Source: Typhlomys cinereus (taxonomy: Eukaryota; Chordata; Mammalia; Rodentia; Platacanthomyidae). Taken from it: a DNA stretch of 64,000 nt. Below are positions 48,721 to 58,230 of the stretch, piece after piece. The notes below the pieces were generated by a model, which was given only the letters and a program-made list of their open reading frames with translations, was not told the origin of the DNA and did no database searches. Position 1 is the first letter of the stretch. The number at the start of each line of letters is the position of its first letter. The stretch lies in contig JALPQD010000075.1 in NCBI GenBank assembly GCA_023101885.1, forward strand, positions 6,514,630-6,578,629. Direction: 5' to 3'. A program made the translations under genes and the position numbers.

Positions 48721-49731
48721 ATTCATTAATTCTCATCAGTTTCTCCGAAAGTGAGGAGCCTCCAGAGAACTTTCTCCTTCCATGGTGAATAGACCAAGGA
48801 TTCTATCTGGTACTAAACTAGGGTCTATATTCATGTGACATTTTGTCCAAGAAACTGACTATATTTTTCCTGAACTCTAAGAACCTGCATGAGGCTAAAC
48901 TAAACAACAGAAGAGATATGAAAGCAGCATAACATTGAGTTTGTGGCATGGTTATCAACTAATCACGCTTATGCAGGTCTACAATTAAAATGAGCAAGTG
49001 GAGCAGAAAGAAAATAATTATGCCCTTTATAAAGGAACAGAAGTACTAGGGCGCTTGGTTGACACCAAGACATGTGCTGGAAAAGAGACTGTAAATGTTA
49101 AAAAGATTAGTGCTCTGTACTGGGAAAAACAACAAGAAAAGATCCAGCAAAATAAGTCTCCAACTATGAAATGAGAAAGCCTAAAGGGTTTCCTCTTCTG
49201 GAATACAACTGTCTAAAGAGGAATTTTATGACTTCAGCATACAGAAGTGCTACAATAGAGGTCCAAAGAAGCCACGCTCATCCTGAGCTGGCAGTAGAAC
49301 TTGAAAGTTTTGTTCATGTGATGATGATTTTGGAGGCACCAAAGATACAAGATTGAGGGAGAATCATTGAGGTCAAGCAATGTGTGGAGGGTTAAAGTTC
49401 CTGAGAGGAGAACCTTGGCAAGAAAATGCCAAGATGAAATCTAGGTTGCAGTGGAGATATGAAGATGTTGGAGATGCCAGAACCATGACATGTCTTCATA
49501 TAGGAAGAAGAATGATCTTAAGAGATAGATGCGTGTTTCAGGTGACAAAGCCAGATCTAAGTCTTTCAGAATGGAGACAATTTCATCAGGAGCTATAGAT
49601 GCTAGTCACAGAGCTTCAGGATCTGGTATTCGTCCTATGGGATTTGCTATTCTCATGCTGAATTTCTTTCTTGTTTGGCCTGGTCCTTCTATTATATATT
49701 CCTATTCGCACATTTTGAAATGGGAATTGTA

Positions 49732-50541
49732 GCACTTACTCTCTTTGTGCTGCTGCAAGACCTCACTCAAAGTCAAGTAACTTCAGGGGACAAAAGAAGA
49801 TTTATTTGACTTATGGTTCCAGAGGGGAGATGCAGTCCATTATGGTGGGTAAGGCAGTGGCAGAAGCTGGAGGAGGCTTCTGTCACTGCAGACATTATGG
49901 TGACTTAGAGAGCAAACTGTAAATATCAAGAGCTGACTTCTCTCAGAAGCTGGGGGAGAAGGGGGACTAACTAACCTCAAGGCCCCACCCCCTGTGACAG
50001 GCCTTCATCCAGTAAGGCTACACCCCCAAAGATGCCATGACCTTCCCAAACGACAACGGAGGTGTTGCAGTCAGCCTCCATAGTTGCTGATAAATGACCA
50101 TCAGATGGCTTAAGGGAACAAGGGGTTTATTTTCTTATAATAGTCCAGTTACAGTCTGTCCAGCTTGACGGGAGAGCATGCACTAACACTAGGGCTGAGG
50201 GAACTGGCCACACCATCTCTACACAACAGCTGAGAGAGGGATGATCTTTACTTGCCAGACCAGCATGTCTGGCCAAGTGTACAGGTGGATGCCAACTGTC
50301 AATCAGATGTCTGTAATTTATTCCAGGACCTAGTCCCACCCACCATGGGCTGGGCCTTCCCCATCAGCCAGACAATCTCCTGCAGGTTTGCTCTGGGCCC
50401 AACTTAACCATTGATTCTCTACAAATGTGCCCAGAGCTCAAACCCTCAACTGTCAAGTTGACACCTGTGTTTAACTATGACATAAGGATTCAAACAAAGA
50501 AGGCTGGGGGGAGGGGAGCAACATATTCAAGCCATGATAGT
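49732..50541 (-). mobile_element. MaLR-type LTR, antisense, split by a nested LTR
   Basis: On the minus strand, TACTATCATGGCTTGAATAT and CTTTGTTTGAATCC come from one side of the insertion, and GGGAAGGTCATGGCATCTTT, GCCTGTCACAGGGGGTGGGG and GCAGCACAAAGAGAG from the other. The order is that of a MaLR LTR with about 420 bp inserted. Confidence 0.6.
50063..50481 (-). mobile_element. 420-bp LTR-like repeat, copy 2 (inverted, nested)
   Basis: On the plus strand it reads TGTTGCAGTCAGCCTCCATA to AGTTGACACCTGTGTTTAAC and TATGACA, so both ends give TG...CA. It is the reverse complement of copies at 32395 and 62713 and interrupts an older LTR cleanly. Confidence 0.7.
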
Positions 50542-50752
50542 AATGTTTACTGTATGCTACTGTATTTTGGAAGTACATGATTTTTTTTTTTTAGAAGGGT
50601 CAAAGTTAAGTGACTGTCTTTCTCTTGGAACTTGAACATCTAAGCAAGTGTTGGAACTATCAAAGACTATGGAGACTTTTAAAGTTGGATAGAATGCATT
50701 TTGTTTTATGAGATGATCATGAACTCATGGGGGACAGGAGTAGAATGTCCTG

Positions 50753-51108
50753 GGTGGAACATGCCTCTAATGTGGCTGCAAACTATCCCTACTAGGTCCA
50801 TTCTATTGTATTCTCAATTCCCAGGTAGCTGCACTGTTTGGAAGGGTCCTGGAATCTTTAGAAGATGAGTCTTGCTGGAGGATTATGTTGCTGATGGTTG
50901 GCTTGAAACTTCCCGTGCCTGTGTCACTTGCCAGGCTCTGCTTGCTGAGTGTTGACGCAATGCAAGTCATCACTCTCGTGCTCCTGCCGTCAATCCTTCT
51001 CTGTCAAGGTATACTCTACCTTCTGGAACTAATAACTAAAACAAACCTTTCCCCTTAAGTTTCTTCATACAGAGTTTTTATTGCAGCAACAGAGGAAAAA
51101 CTAAAGCA
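50753..51108 (+). repeat. 3' LTR of the MaLR-type provirus
   Basis: The middle resembles the 5' copy (CAGGTAGCTGCACTGTTTGG, AAGGGTCCTGGAATC) and the end matches it (CTTCTGGAACTAATAACTAA ... ACTAAAGCA). The start is not precise, because the first bases have diverged. Confidence 0.55.
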
Positions 51109-52951
51109 GTGGAAATATCTGTAGGGCCTGCCAGTAACCAGCAAAAAGCAGGCTGTCACTAGTTAACATGTACAAAAGAGGGGGCTTATTCAGCAGACAA
51201 CTTTTGACCACATTCACATAGAACATATTTCCCTAGGATGAGAAACACTGAAACTTCTCCTTCTTGCCATCCAGCTACTAAGCAGCTTTTTACTCTCTTC
51301 TCACAAACTGCCTCTTTGCCATGAAATTTAAAATACAGATCTGAGCATGCTTCTTGGGTTCTTTTCAGTTAGTCTTTAATAGAAACATACACTCTCCCTC
51401 TCTTTTTATGCTATGGCCTAAGGCCACAATATTGACTTCTATGTGCATGAGACCAAGCTGTGTTTTACCAGTTTCAACTGAAAATCCCTTACAGCTGCTA
51501 AGAGGTCACAAGACTGATATAAAGTAGTAAAAAAATGCATGCATTTCTTTAAACCAAGAGAGACGATAAGAAAATGGAATTAGAAGAATGAAAGTGTACC
51601 AAAATAAACCTAATGATAAATGTGACACAGAGGCTAGAAGAATGCAAAGGCAAGTTGGGAAAAGAAAGAAACATGAGCTCAGGGTGGGTGAGAGGCACCA
51701 TAGAGCAACAAGAGATGACTGCAGGGGTGTGACGCTGGTGACTGAGATGGCAGGGATGCTGGTCTTGTGGGATGAACATGAGGGTCAAGATAATGCCCGG
51801 AGCTTCAGTACACCGCCAGGTTCACTCGGGCACCGCAGCCAGGGTCACTCTAGTAGTGGTCACTGACCTAGACTATAAGTTCTGTTACTATTACTCTGAG
51901 GAAGTATCAGAAAGGTGGTTTACTCAGCAAAGTAAGCACTCAAGGGTGACTAAAAACAACCAATGAAGTTGTAAAGGAGAAAATGTAGACCTAGACTTTT
52001 GCTTTGCATAGATTTCATTACCTGTGACCTTATAATAGAGTTTACATGTATTTGTATTTATGTTGACTCAAAATCAAACTTTAAATATGACTAGTAAAAT
52101 AAGGTGTGACTTTTTTTTTTAAAGTCTTGCTAGTATGGTTTGTTTAGTTTTCTACCATCACCATCTAGTGGAGAAAACTTTGAACTTCAGACAGAAAGAC
52201 TAAGATCTAGAAAGAAAACTAATAGTGAGATTGGTATTATTCCTCATCCTGATTTGGAAACTGAGTTAGGTAGCTTTGCCCAAAATTATACTGTGAATGA
52301 CTCAAATTTGGATACTTGAAATCAAGTCTAAAGCGTTTCTGCCTCCTGATACATCCAAATAGCTTGACTCTATTCTTCTTGGTGACTTTGAAGGTAAATT
52401 ATACAAACAATAGAGAATTTTCTTCGTATTTTTTTTCCTACTTTTATGTGTGAGAAAATCGCATTCACACACAGGTTGAGGCCCGGGTATTGTGTATTCT
52501 TAGCATGTGAGAGGCTTGGGGCTTAATTTATATCACAAAATAAAAAATTTAAAAAGGGACCTTCCAGAGCCTGGGCCACCTGTTTTCAGTCCAAAAGTCC
52601 AAGTCCTATAGGAGTCAGTCACCTTACTCTTGAAGTTTAATATGCTTAATCCTTTAGTTATTGCCAATTTAGTTTATAGACTACATCATCAAACCTTCAG
52701 AAGGAAAACAATACATCTAAAGTTTCTCTATAAGTAACTTTCAACCATATGGTGTGACAGATTAAATAAAACCTTCGTTTTCATCAAATTTCTCCTTTAA
52801 CTCATTTATTTCCTGATTGCAACGATGATTTCCTGCAACCCCCTGGTTATTTGAGTGGTTGAGAAGAACTACGAGTTCGAGGCCAGTCTGGACAACTTAA
52901 AAGACCCCATTTCCTGTGACGTGTGCACATACATATTTAAAGAGTAGGTCT
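51109..52951. other. No gene recognised; MIR relic
   Basis: A MIR-like stretch is at about 52215-52345 (TCCTGATTTGGAAACTGAGT, TAGCTTTGCCCAAAATTATA). The rest is unique-looking DNA between the provirus and the WRNIP1 promoter. Confidence 0.5.
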
Positions 52952-53183
52952 GGGCTGGGGAGGCGGCTCTGGGCTCGCCGCTCTGCCTTGCAAGGACCTG
53001 ACTTGGTCCCACATGAAAAACGCACTTCCGGCCCTGGAGGGTGGGGGGAGCCTGGGAAATCCGTGAGGCAGAAGAAAGGTAGCAGCAATCAAGGATGACC
53101 CCCGAAATCACCCCTGGTTCTGTGCAGGGACACACAGTGCTCCCTCTCTCTCACACACACGCGCACGCACAAAAGTAAAAAAG
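52952..53183 (+). repeat. tRNA-derived SINE, older copy
   Basis: GGGCTGGGGAGGCGGCTCTG head, CCTTGCAAGGACCTGACTTG, GGCCCTGGAGGGTGGGG, AAGGATGACCCCCGAAATCA, (CA)n and an AAAAGTAAAAAAGG tail. It is an older relative of the young SINE and lies about 300 bp from the CpG island. Confidence 0.75.
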
Positions 53184-53568
53184 GCTGCCAACCATCATTG
53201 CTATGGAGCGCAATGGGTTTTGATTTCCAACTTGCGGCGATTACACAGCAGCTATGAGATTACGATCTTTAAGAATTAGACTAGTATTTTGGGTGATAGG
53301 TCCTAGGGCAAAACGTCGACAAACTCAAACGCAGCGCGGAACACCCTTATCTGCGTTCGTGTGTCGCTTTGGCTGAACTTTCACCTTTGTGGTGGTCTCT
53401 TTCCTGTTCAAGTTCCTTCTCCAGTTTCCCGCAGTTTCCCACATTTCACGGTTTCCCTTCATTACGAATAATCTTCACTTGCTAGTCTATCGCCCTTCTC
53501 CCGCGCGCGGGCTCAGCTTCTCGCCGGTGGAGAACTGTCAAGACGCACTAGGAGTCGTAAAACCACCT

Positions 53569-53606
53569 CGCAGCCGCTACGTTTCCGCGCAGCCGCTAGG
53601 TTTCCG
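53569..53606 (+). repeat. 19-bp direct tandem duplication in WRNIP1 promoter
   Basis: Two adjacent copies of CGCAGCCGCTASGTTTCCG differ at one base (C in the first, G in the second). They are followed by more GCGC-rich sequence. The duplication lies upstream of the likely transcription start and repeats a TTTCCGCG core that resembles an E2F-type site. Confidence 0.85.
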
Positions 53607-53858
53607 CGCTGCGCAGACCCACACCGCTGCTTCCGGCGCTGCGCAGGCTTGCACATGCGCACATGCCTAGCCAAGAGCCCTCTCAGAAGGGAGGCTTTCA
53701 GAACCGGAAGGAGAGGAACAGCGGCCGAGAACGACGACGAACTACAAGTCCCAAACTTCAGTGCGCGAAACTCTCGGCGGGGATTGGGTCAGAGTCCGGG
53801 ACTCCACTTCCCGAAGGGCCGCGCGCGGCGCCGTCCGCGCCGGGGCCAGCCACGCCGG

Positions 53859-53881
53859 ACTACGTTTCCCGATGCCCCGCG
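53859..53881 (+). promoter_or_regulatory. ZNF143/THAP11-type (SBS) promoter element
   Basis: The site begins ACTACGTTTCCCG and continues with ATGCC and a GCG end. This matches the long ZNF143/THAP11 element (ACTACA, two to three bases, TCCCA, then ATGCC..GCG) over nearly its full length. It lies about 200 bp upstream of the WRNIP1 start codon. A second copy of the core, ACTACAAGTCCCA, is at 53741-53753, and a weaker one is near 53808. Binding is inferred from motif similarity only. Confidence 0.65.
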
Positions 53882-54078
53882 AGAGGCGTTGCCAGCGGCC
53901 GCTCGAGGGCGGGCCGACGCGGGAGCTCCGGACGTGAGGCATGAGCGGCGCCCTCCGTCGGCCCGCGCGCGTCCTGCTGCCTCCTCGGGCGAGGGTCGCG
54001 CGGCGCGGGGCCTAGCGGCGGGCAGCGGCGTTCTCCCGCAGGTGCGGCCGCGCTGCGCGCCGGGAGGGCGGCGGCGCC

Positions 54079-54861
54079 ATGGAGGTGAGCGGGCCGGAAG
54101 ACGACCCCTTCCTGTCGCAGCTGCACCAGGTGCAGTGCCCCGTGTGCCAGCAGACGATGCCCGCCGCGCACATCAACTCGCACCTGGACCGCTGCCTGCT
54201 GCTGCACCCCGCGGGGCACGCGGAGCCCGCGGCCGGGCCGCACCGCGCGGGCGAGCGCGCCAAGCGGCGGCGGCTGTCGGAGAGCGCGGCGCTGAAGCAG
54301 CCGGCCACGCCGACGGCGGCCGAGAGCAGCGAGGGCGAGGGCGAGGAGGGCGACGACGGCGGCGAGACCGAGAGCCGCGAGAGCTACGACGCGCCGCCCA
54401 CGCCCAGCGGCGCGCGCCTCATCCCCGACTTCCCCGTGGCGCGCTCGGGCAGCCCCGCGCGCAAGGGCTCGGGCCCGAGGCCGGCGGCCGCGGCCGCGGC
54501 GGGCAGCGCGTCCCCGCGCAGCTGGGGCGAGGCGGAGGCGCCGGACGAGGAGGAGGCGGCGCCCGACGGCGATGGCGACGCGGACGCGGAGGGCGAGGAC
54601 GACCCGGGGCGCTGGGACGCGGGCGCCGCCGACTCGTCGTTCGGGGTCGGCGCGGGCCGCGCGCACCCGCGGGCGCTGGCGGCCGACGAGATCCGGCAGC
54701 TGCTGCAGGGCCAGCCGCTGGCCGACGCGATGCGCCCCGACACGCTGCAGGACTACACGGGGCAGAGCCGCGCGCTGGGCCCGGAGACGCTGCTGCGCTC
54801 GCTGCTGGAGACCACCGAGATCCCCTCGCTCATCCTGTGGGGGCCTCCGGGCTGCGGCAAG
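54079..54861 (+). CDS. WRNIP1: WRNIP1 coding exon 1 (residues 1-261): UBZ4 finger and start of AAA+ ATPase
   Basis: WRNIP1 is a nuclear AAA+ ATPase that binds WRN helicase, polymerase delta and ubiquitinated PCNA, and protects stalled replication forks. Seen here: a UBZ4 zinc finger with C20, C23, H35, C39 and the ubiquitin-contacting D37 (CPVCQQTMPAAHINSHLDRC); a basic patch KRRRLSES; an acidic linker at about 80-105; a long Ala/Gly/Glu-rich linker; then the conserved pre-AAA helix region ending in SLILWGPPGCGK. The Walker A lysine is the last codon, followed directly by a GTGAGG donor at phase 0. The start has G at -3 and +4 and gives the N-terminus known for the family. The lysine is residue 261, against 274 recalled for human, so exon 1 is about 13 codons shorter, including loss of a Gly-Pro-Ser-Pro stretch near residue 63. 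Third positions are almost all G or C. Confidence 0.97.
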
Positions 54862-56631
54862 GTGAGGCCGCCCGCCCGCGCCCCGGGCCCCTCCTGCGGA
54901 GGGAGGCCTGGGGCCGGGGCCAGCGGCAGAATCTGGGGTGCCGAGGGAAAGGCACACCCCCTGCAGCTCTGAGACCCTGGTGCTGGGCGTTTGCAGAAAG
55001 GAAATGTCAGCAAATTCTCGTCTTACTCGGTGGTCCCGCCCGCCCCACTTCCCGATTTCTAGTGCCCTAATTCCCAAGGAAACAGCTGCAAAAAGTCGCA
55101 GAGACATTTGCATGTTCGATTTGTATACGGGCTCGATAATGGGCAAAGTCATTGTTCTCTAGAGTGATTTCTTCCCTCCACTAGTTACAGTGATCCCAAC
55201 AGTGGGTTTTTGACAGATGGGAACTCTCCCTTCTGCACGTTTTCTTCAGGCAGTTCCTTCACTTTCTTACACTGCCTTCAACTTTAGAGATGAAGCATCA
55301 GTAAGTTGGTGTCCATTCCATGCATCTTCTTAAGGAGGAGAGTAAGGAGATTGTAGAGAACACGCCGTTGAAAGAACACTCGAGGAAAAACACATCAGAG
55401 CTTAGCCTGTTATCTGTTCATAGAAGAGAAGAACGAGCTCAGGGTTCACACGAAGACCTTATCTTCAGGGTCATACAGCTTCACACACGAGCGAGCAACA
55501 TTCATGTTTTTTATCCTGATTCTCCTTCCAGCTCCATCTGTCAATCACACCTTTTTACTTCCTGGAATGCATTGTTGTGTTTTTGTGCCTTGTTTATTCC
55601 TTTGATCAAGCACAAGTCAGAATATCAGACGACATTTTGGATAGGCATTGAGCCTAAGTTACTGAGGTATCCCTCCAGTCTCCCAGTAATGTACTGATGA
55701 TTTAGATGCTGATGTTCGCTCCCCATGGATTTAGTTGTTACTCCGTTTAGAGGTTTGACCAATAACATTTATAATGATGATACAGTGTTGATGTAAGAAC
55801 ATGAAAGTGGATAATCAGATATGAATGATCTTAAACTTAGAAGAAGGTCTTCAGGGAGATGAGTGAGTTGTAGAGGATTTAATATTAAATAAATCTTGAG
55901 CCAGACCATTCAATGATTCAGGGTGATCAGTCAAGTCTGGATCCAAAAGGAATGCAGGCCGGGGTTTGTTAAAAAACAGGCCAGTGTGCAACTTCCAGAA
56001 AATAAAAGTGCCACCTTTCTATCCAGGAATGAGTTTGTCACTCTTCTTTTTTCTTTATGTTTGGTACCATAGTGCTAACAATAGTATTAGCAGTAGCAAG
56101 TGCACATTTACTGAGTACCGTTAAGTACCGGTACAGAATAAACATGGCTGTTCATTCCTTCCACATTGGACCCTCAGATGCCCTAGGTAGTTATCTTAGC
56201 TCAGGGGCCGTTTACTCACTTTCCTCGGTTGCACTACTGGCTTCCCAATTTAAACTTGGTTCTGGATTAGCTTTATCCCAGGCCCTTTTGCCTAACATTT
56301 TTTTGGCTGAAGAGGGAGAAGTTTCTCTTTGGTGAGGTCACAGCTGTCACCCAGGCTCTGCTAAATCAAGAAGGCTGCTCTTTATTGGTACTTCTGAGAT
56401 CTTTAAGACTCACTCAAAAAAAGAATCAGAAGGGGTTGGGGACAAAAGTAAAAAGGTCAGAATTAGCCCAATTAGTTTTATTTATAATGTTTTGTTTTTA
56501 CCTATATGTGCCTCTGAACATTCTTCAGAGTTCAAGTTGCTTGGCAACTAGTGCTGATGTTCCTTGTACCCATGCATGCTGCCTGCTCTGTCTAATGAGT
56601 TTTGTAAACTATGTGTGTCCTCTTTGTCTAG
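54862..56631 (+). other. WRNIP1: WRNIP1 intron 1
   Basis: The intron is bounded by a GTGAGG donor and a TTGTCTAG acceptor. The first 130 bp remain GC-rich; the rest is ordinary unique-looking sequence, with a MIR-like stretch near 56085-56200. No other gene was seen. Confidence 0.9.
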
Positions 56632-56823
56632 ACCACTCTGGCTCACATCATAGCCAACAACAGCAAGAAACACAGCATAAGGTTTGTGACACTGTCTGCA
56701 ACAAATGCCAAGACAAATGATGTACGAGATGTCATAAAACAAGCTCAAAATGAGAAGAGCTTTTTCAAAAGGAAAACCATCCTTTTTATTGATGAGATTC
56801 ATCGATTCAATAAATCTCAGCAG
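56632..56823 (+). CDS. WRNIP1: WRNIP1 coding exon 2 (residues 262-325): Walker A end and Walker B
   Basis: This is an internal exon of 192 bp, phase 0 at both ends, with acceptor TCTTTGTCTAG and donor GTATAG. It begins with TTLAHIIANNSKKHSIRFV, whose two threonines complete the Walker A P-loop (GPPGCGK from exon 1 plus TT). The middle carries LSATNAKTNDVRDVIKQAQ, and the end carries Walker B, TILFIDEIHRFNKSQQ, with the Mg-binding aspartate and catalytic glutamate. It is nearly identical to the human protein as I recall it, unlike exon 1. Ordinary codon composition returns here. The intron between exons 1 and 2 is 1770 bp. Confidence 0.97.
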
Positions 56824-57988
56824 GTATAGTCACTGTACCTTCTGTCTTTTGGATATTGGGTACGTCAAAGAAGATTGTTTTGTAAAGTACAAGGCACTAT
56901 ATAGATGCTAGAAGCTGTCATTAACTAGCCTTAAATAATACAGGCTTATCAGCCTGTCTTCTTTTAGTCTGTTTTCCCTGTACCTTCTTTTAGCTTTCAG
57001 GGTAACGAGAATGTGTTTTCTCTGATAAGTAAAGTGAATGACCCACCCTCAGCTGGTGACATCAGGCAAAGAGCTTTGGATCAAGTTTCTTCTTTGCAGC
57101 AAATTTTAATCTGAAATAAAAGTTACTGTGAACGCTTGAACTCGATCTTAATGATCCTTATTGTAGGGTCAGTAGTGTGGCTCTGGGTTTCAGGACCACA
57201 GAAAAGAGAATCATGCTAGTGTTTTATTTCTCCCCTATATTTTTATTTTCAAAATTAAAGTCAGTATTTTCTGTGTCTTCAGGGACTCATAAAGGTGAAT
57301 AATATATAGCTGTTAATGTCTATTTTAACAGGTTTTAGAAGTAAAAGAATACAATTTAGTTTAGAAACAAAGCTACTTTTGAGTTTTTTAAATAGACATT
57401 AAAATATTTTTCAGGTGTCTTTTTTCATGAATTTATTTTGTTTACAGCTTTTTAATTATAGATAGAAATATTTCACAAAACTAATAAACCTTTTCACTCC
57501 TGATTTGAGTCTTTTGGGGTAAGCAGGTACTTTACAGAGTTCAACCTCGTTAGTGTTATAGGTTTCATGGGGACCATTGACTCAGCATTTTCCCCATCCC
57601 CAAGTATGTTAAGATTGACAATAGAGTTGAAGTACTTTCAGGGGAAGAGCAAGTAAGAAATAATGCCTTTGTCTTCTGTAAATAAATAGATGATATATAT
57701 GCTCATTGTATCCCACCCAATTCAGCACTGGGTAGAAGATATTTTTATGGGGGGAAAAGTCATTTATGTTGAAACTAAGTTAGAATTCTACTGCAAAGTA
57801 CGGGTTAGACACTGACATACAAAAGTTAGGTTTTAGACTTACAAACCAAAAGTGATATCCTTACAATACTATAGGAATACACTGTAAAGGTAAACATCAG
57901 GAAAATAAAAGGGTGAGATAACTTACAGGGACTTCCGTAGGTGGCTGCTGAGTGGAATCACTTTCTTCTCTTTTCCTCCCATGATTAG
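56824..57988 (+). other. WRNIP1: WRNIP1 intron 2
   Basis: The intron is 1165 bp with a GTATAG donor and ATGATTAG acceptor. It is AT-rich and appears unique; no repeat or gene was recognised in it. Confidence 0.9.
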
Positions 57989-58230
57989 GACACTTTCCTT
58001 CCTCACGTGGAATGTGGGACGATCACACTGATTGGAGCGACGACTGAGAACCCTTCTTTCCAAGTCAATGCTGCTCTTCTAAGCCGCTGCCGGGTGATCG
58101 TTCTTGAGAAACTTCCAGTGGAGGCAATGGTGACTATTTTAATGAGAGCGATCAACTCGCTGGGAATCCACGTCCTGGACTCGAGCCGCCCCACTGACCC
58201 TCTGAGCCACAGCAGCAACAGCAGCTCTGA
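57989..58230 (+). CDS. WRNIP1: WRNIP1 coding exon 3 (residues 326-405 plus two bases): sensor 1 and arginine finger
   Basis: This is an internal exon of 242 bp with acceptor CCCATGATTAG, donor GTAAGT and end phase 2, so codon 406 (GA plus a base, Glu expected) is completed by the next exon. The translation starts [20 protein letters not shown], which includes the sensor 1 strand. It continues [16 protein letters not shown], the arginine-finger region of RarA/MgsA-type AAA+ proteins, and ends with a serine-rich stretch [11 protein letters not shown]. The next exon, which should begin near PAMFIEDKAV, was not seen before the window ends. The C-terminal lid and oligomerisation domain of this roughly 650-residue protein therefore lie outside the window. 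Confidence 0.97.

Larger units (their letters stand above)
47473..51108 (+). mobile_element. Decayed MaLR-type (ERVL-related) provirus with nested insertions
   Basis: A 5' LTR at 47473-47801 starts TGTGATTTGAATGTGG and ends AAACTAAAGCA. Directly after it, ACTGGTTACCAAGAGAATGG resembles the primer-binding/leader start of MaLR internal regions. A purine-rich CATGGGGGACAGGAGTAGAA (about 50727-50746) precedes a 3' LTR of about 355 bp that ends GGAAAAACTAAAGCA at 51108. No long open frame remains between them. Internal DNA is interrupted by an antisense LTR (49732-50541) that itself holds another LTR, and probably by an antisense L1-like end near 48050-48200. No matching target-site duplication was seen, as expected for an old copy. 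Confidence 0.6.
53490..54990 (+). promoter_or_regulatory. WRNIP1: CpG island promoter of WRNIP1
   Basis: CpG dinucleotides become dense from about 53490, continue through exon 1, and fade about 130 bp into intron 1. There is no TATA box near the expected start, as is usual for a housekeeping gene. ETS-type sites (ACCGGAAGGA at about 53703, CTTCCGGCG at about 53631), an NRF1-like half site (CACATGCGCACAT at about 53652) and two ACTAYRNNNCCCR motifs lie within 450 bp of the start codon. The transcription start cannot be set exactly; 53650-53950 is the likely zone. The island might also serve MYLK4 on the other strand, but no MYLK4 exon was recognised next to it. Confidence 0.85.

Noticed and set aside
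53649..55070. 473-codon plus-strand open frame over the WRNIP1 CpG island
   Set aside because: It is in the wrong frame relative to the UBZ4/AAA+ protein and is an Arg/Ala/Gly/Pro-rich by-product of extreme GC content, which removes stop codons.
53860..55152. 430-codon minus-strand open frame antisense to WRNIP1 exon 1
   Set aside because: It has the same GC artefact and low-complexity composition. There is no known homolog, and it spans the WRNIP1 promoter, exon 1 and intron 1.
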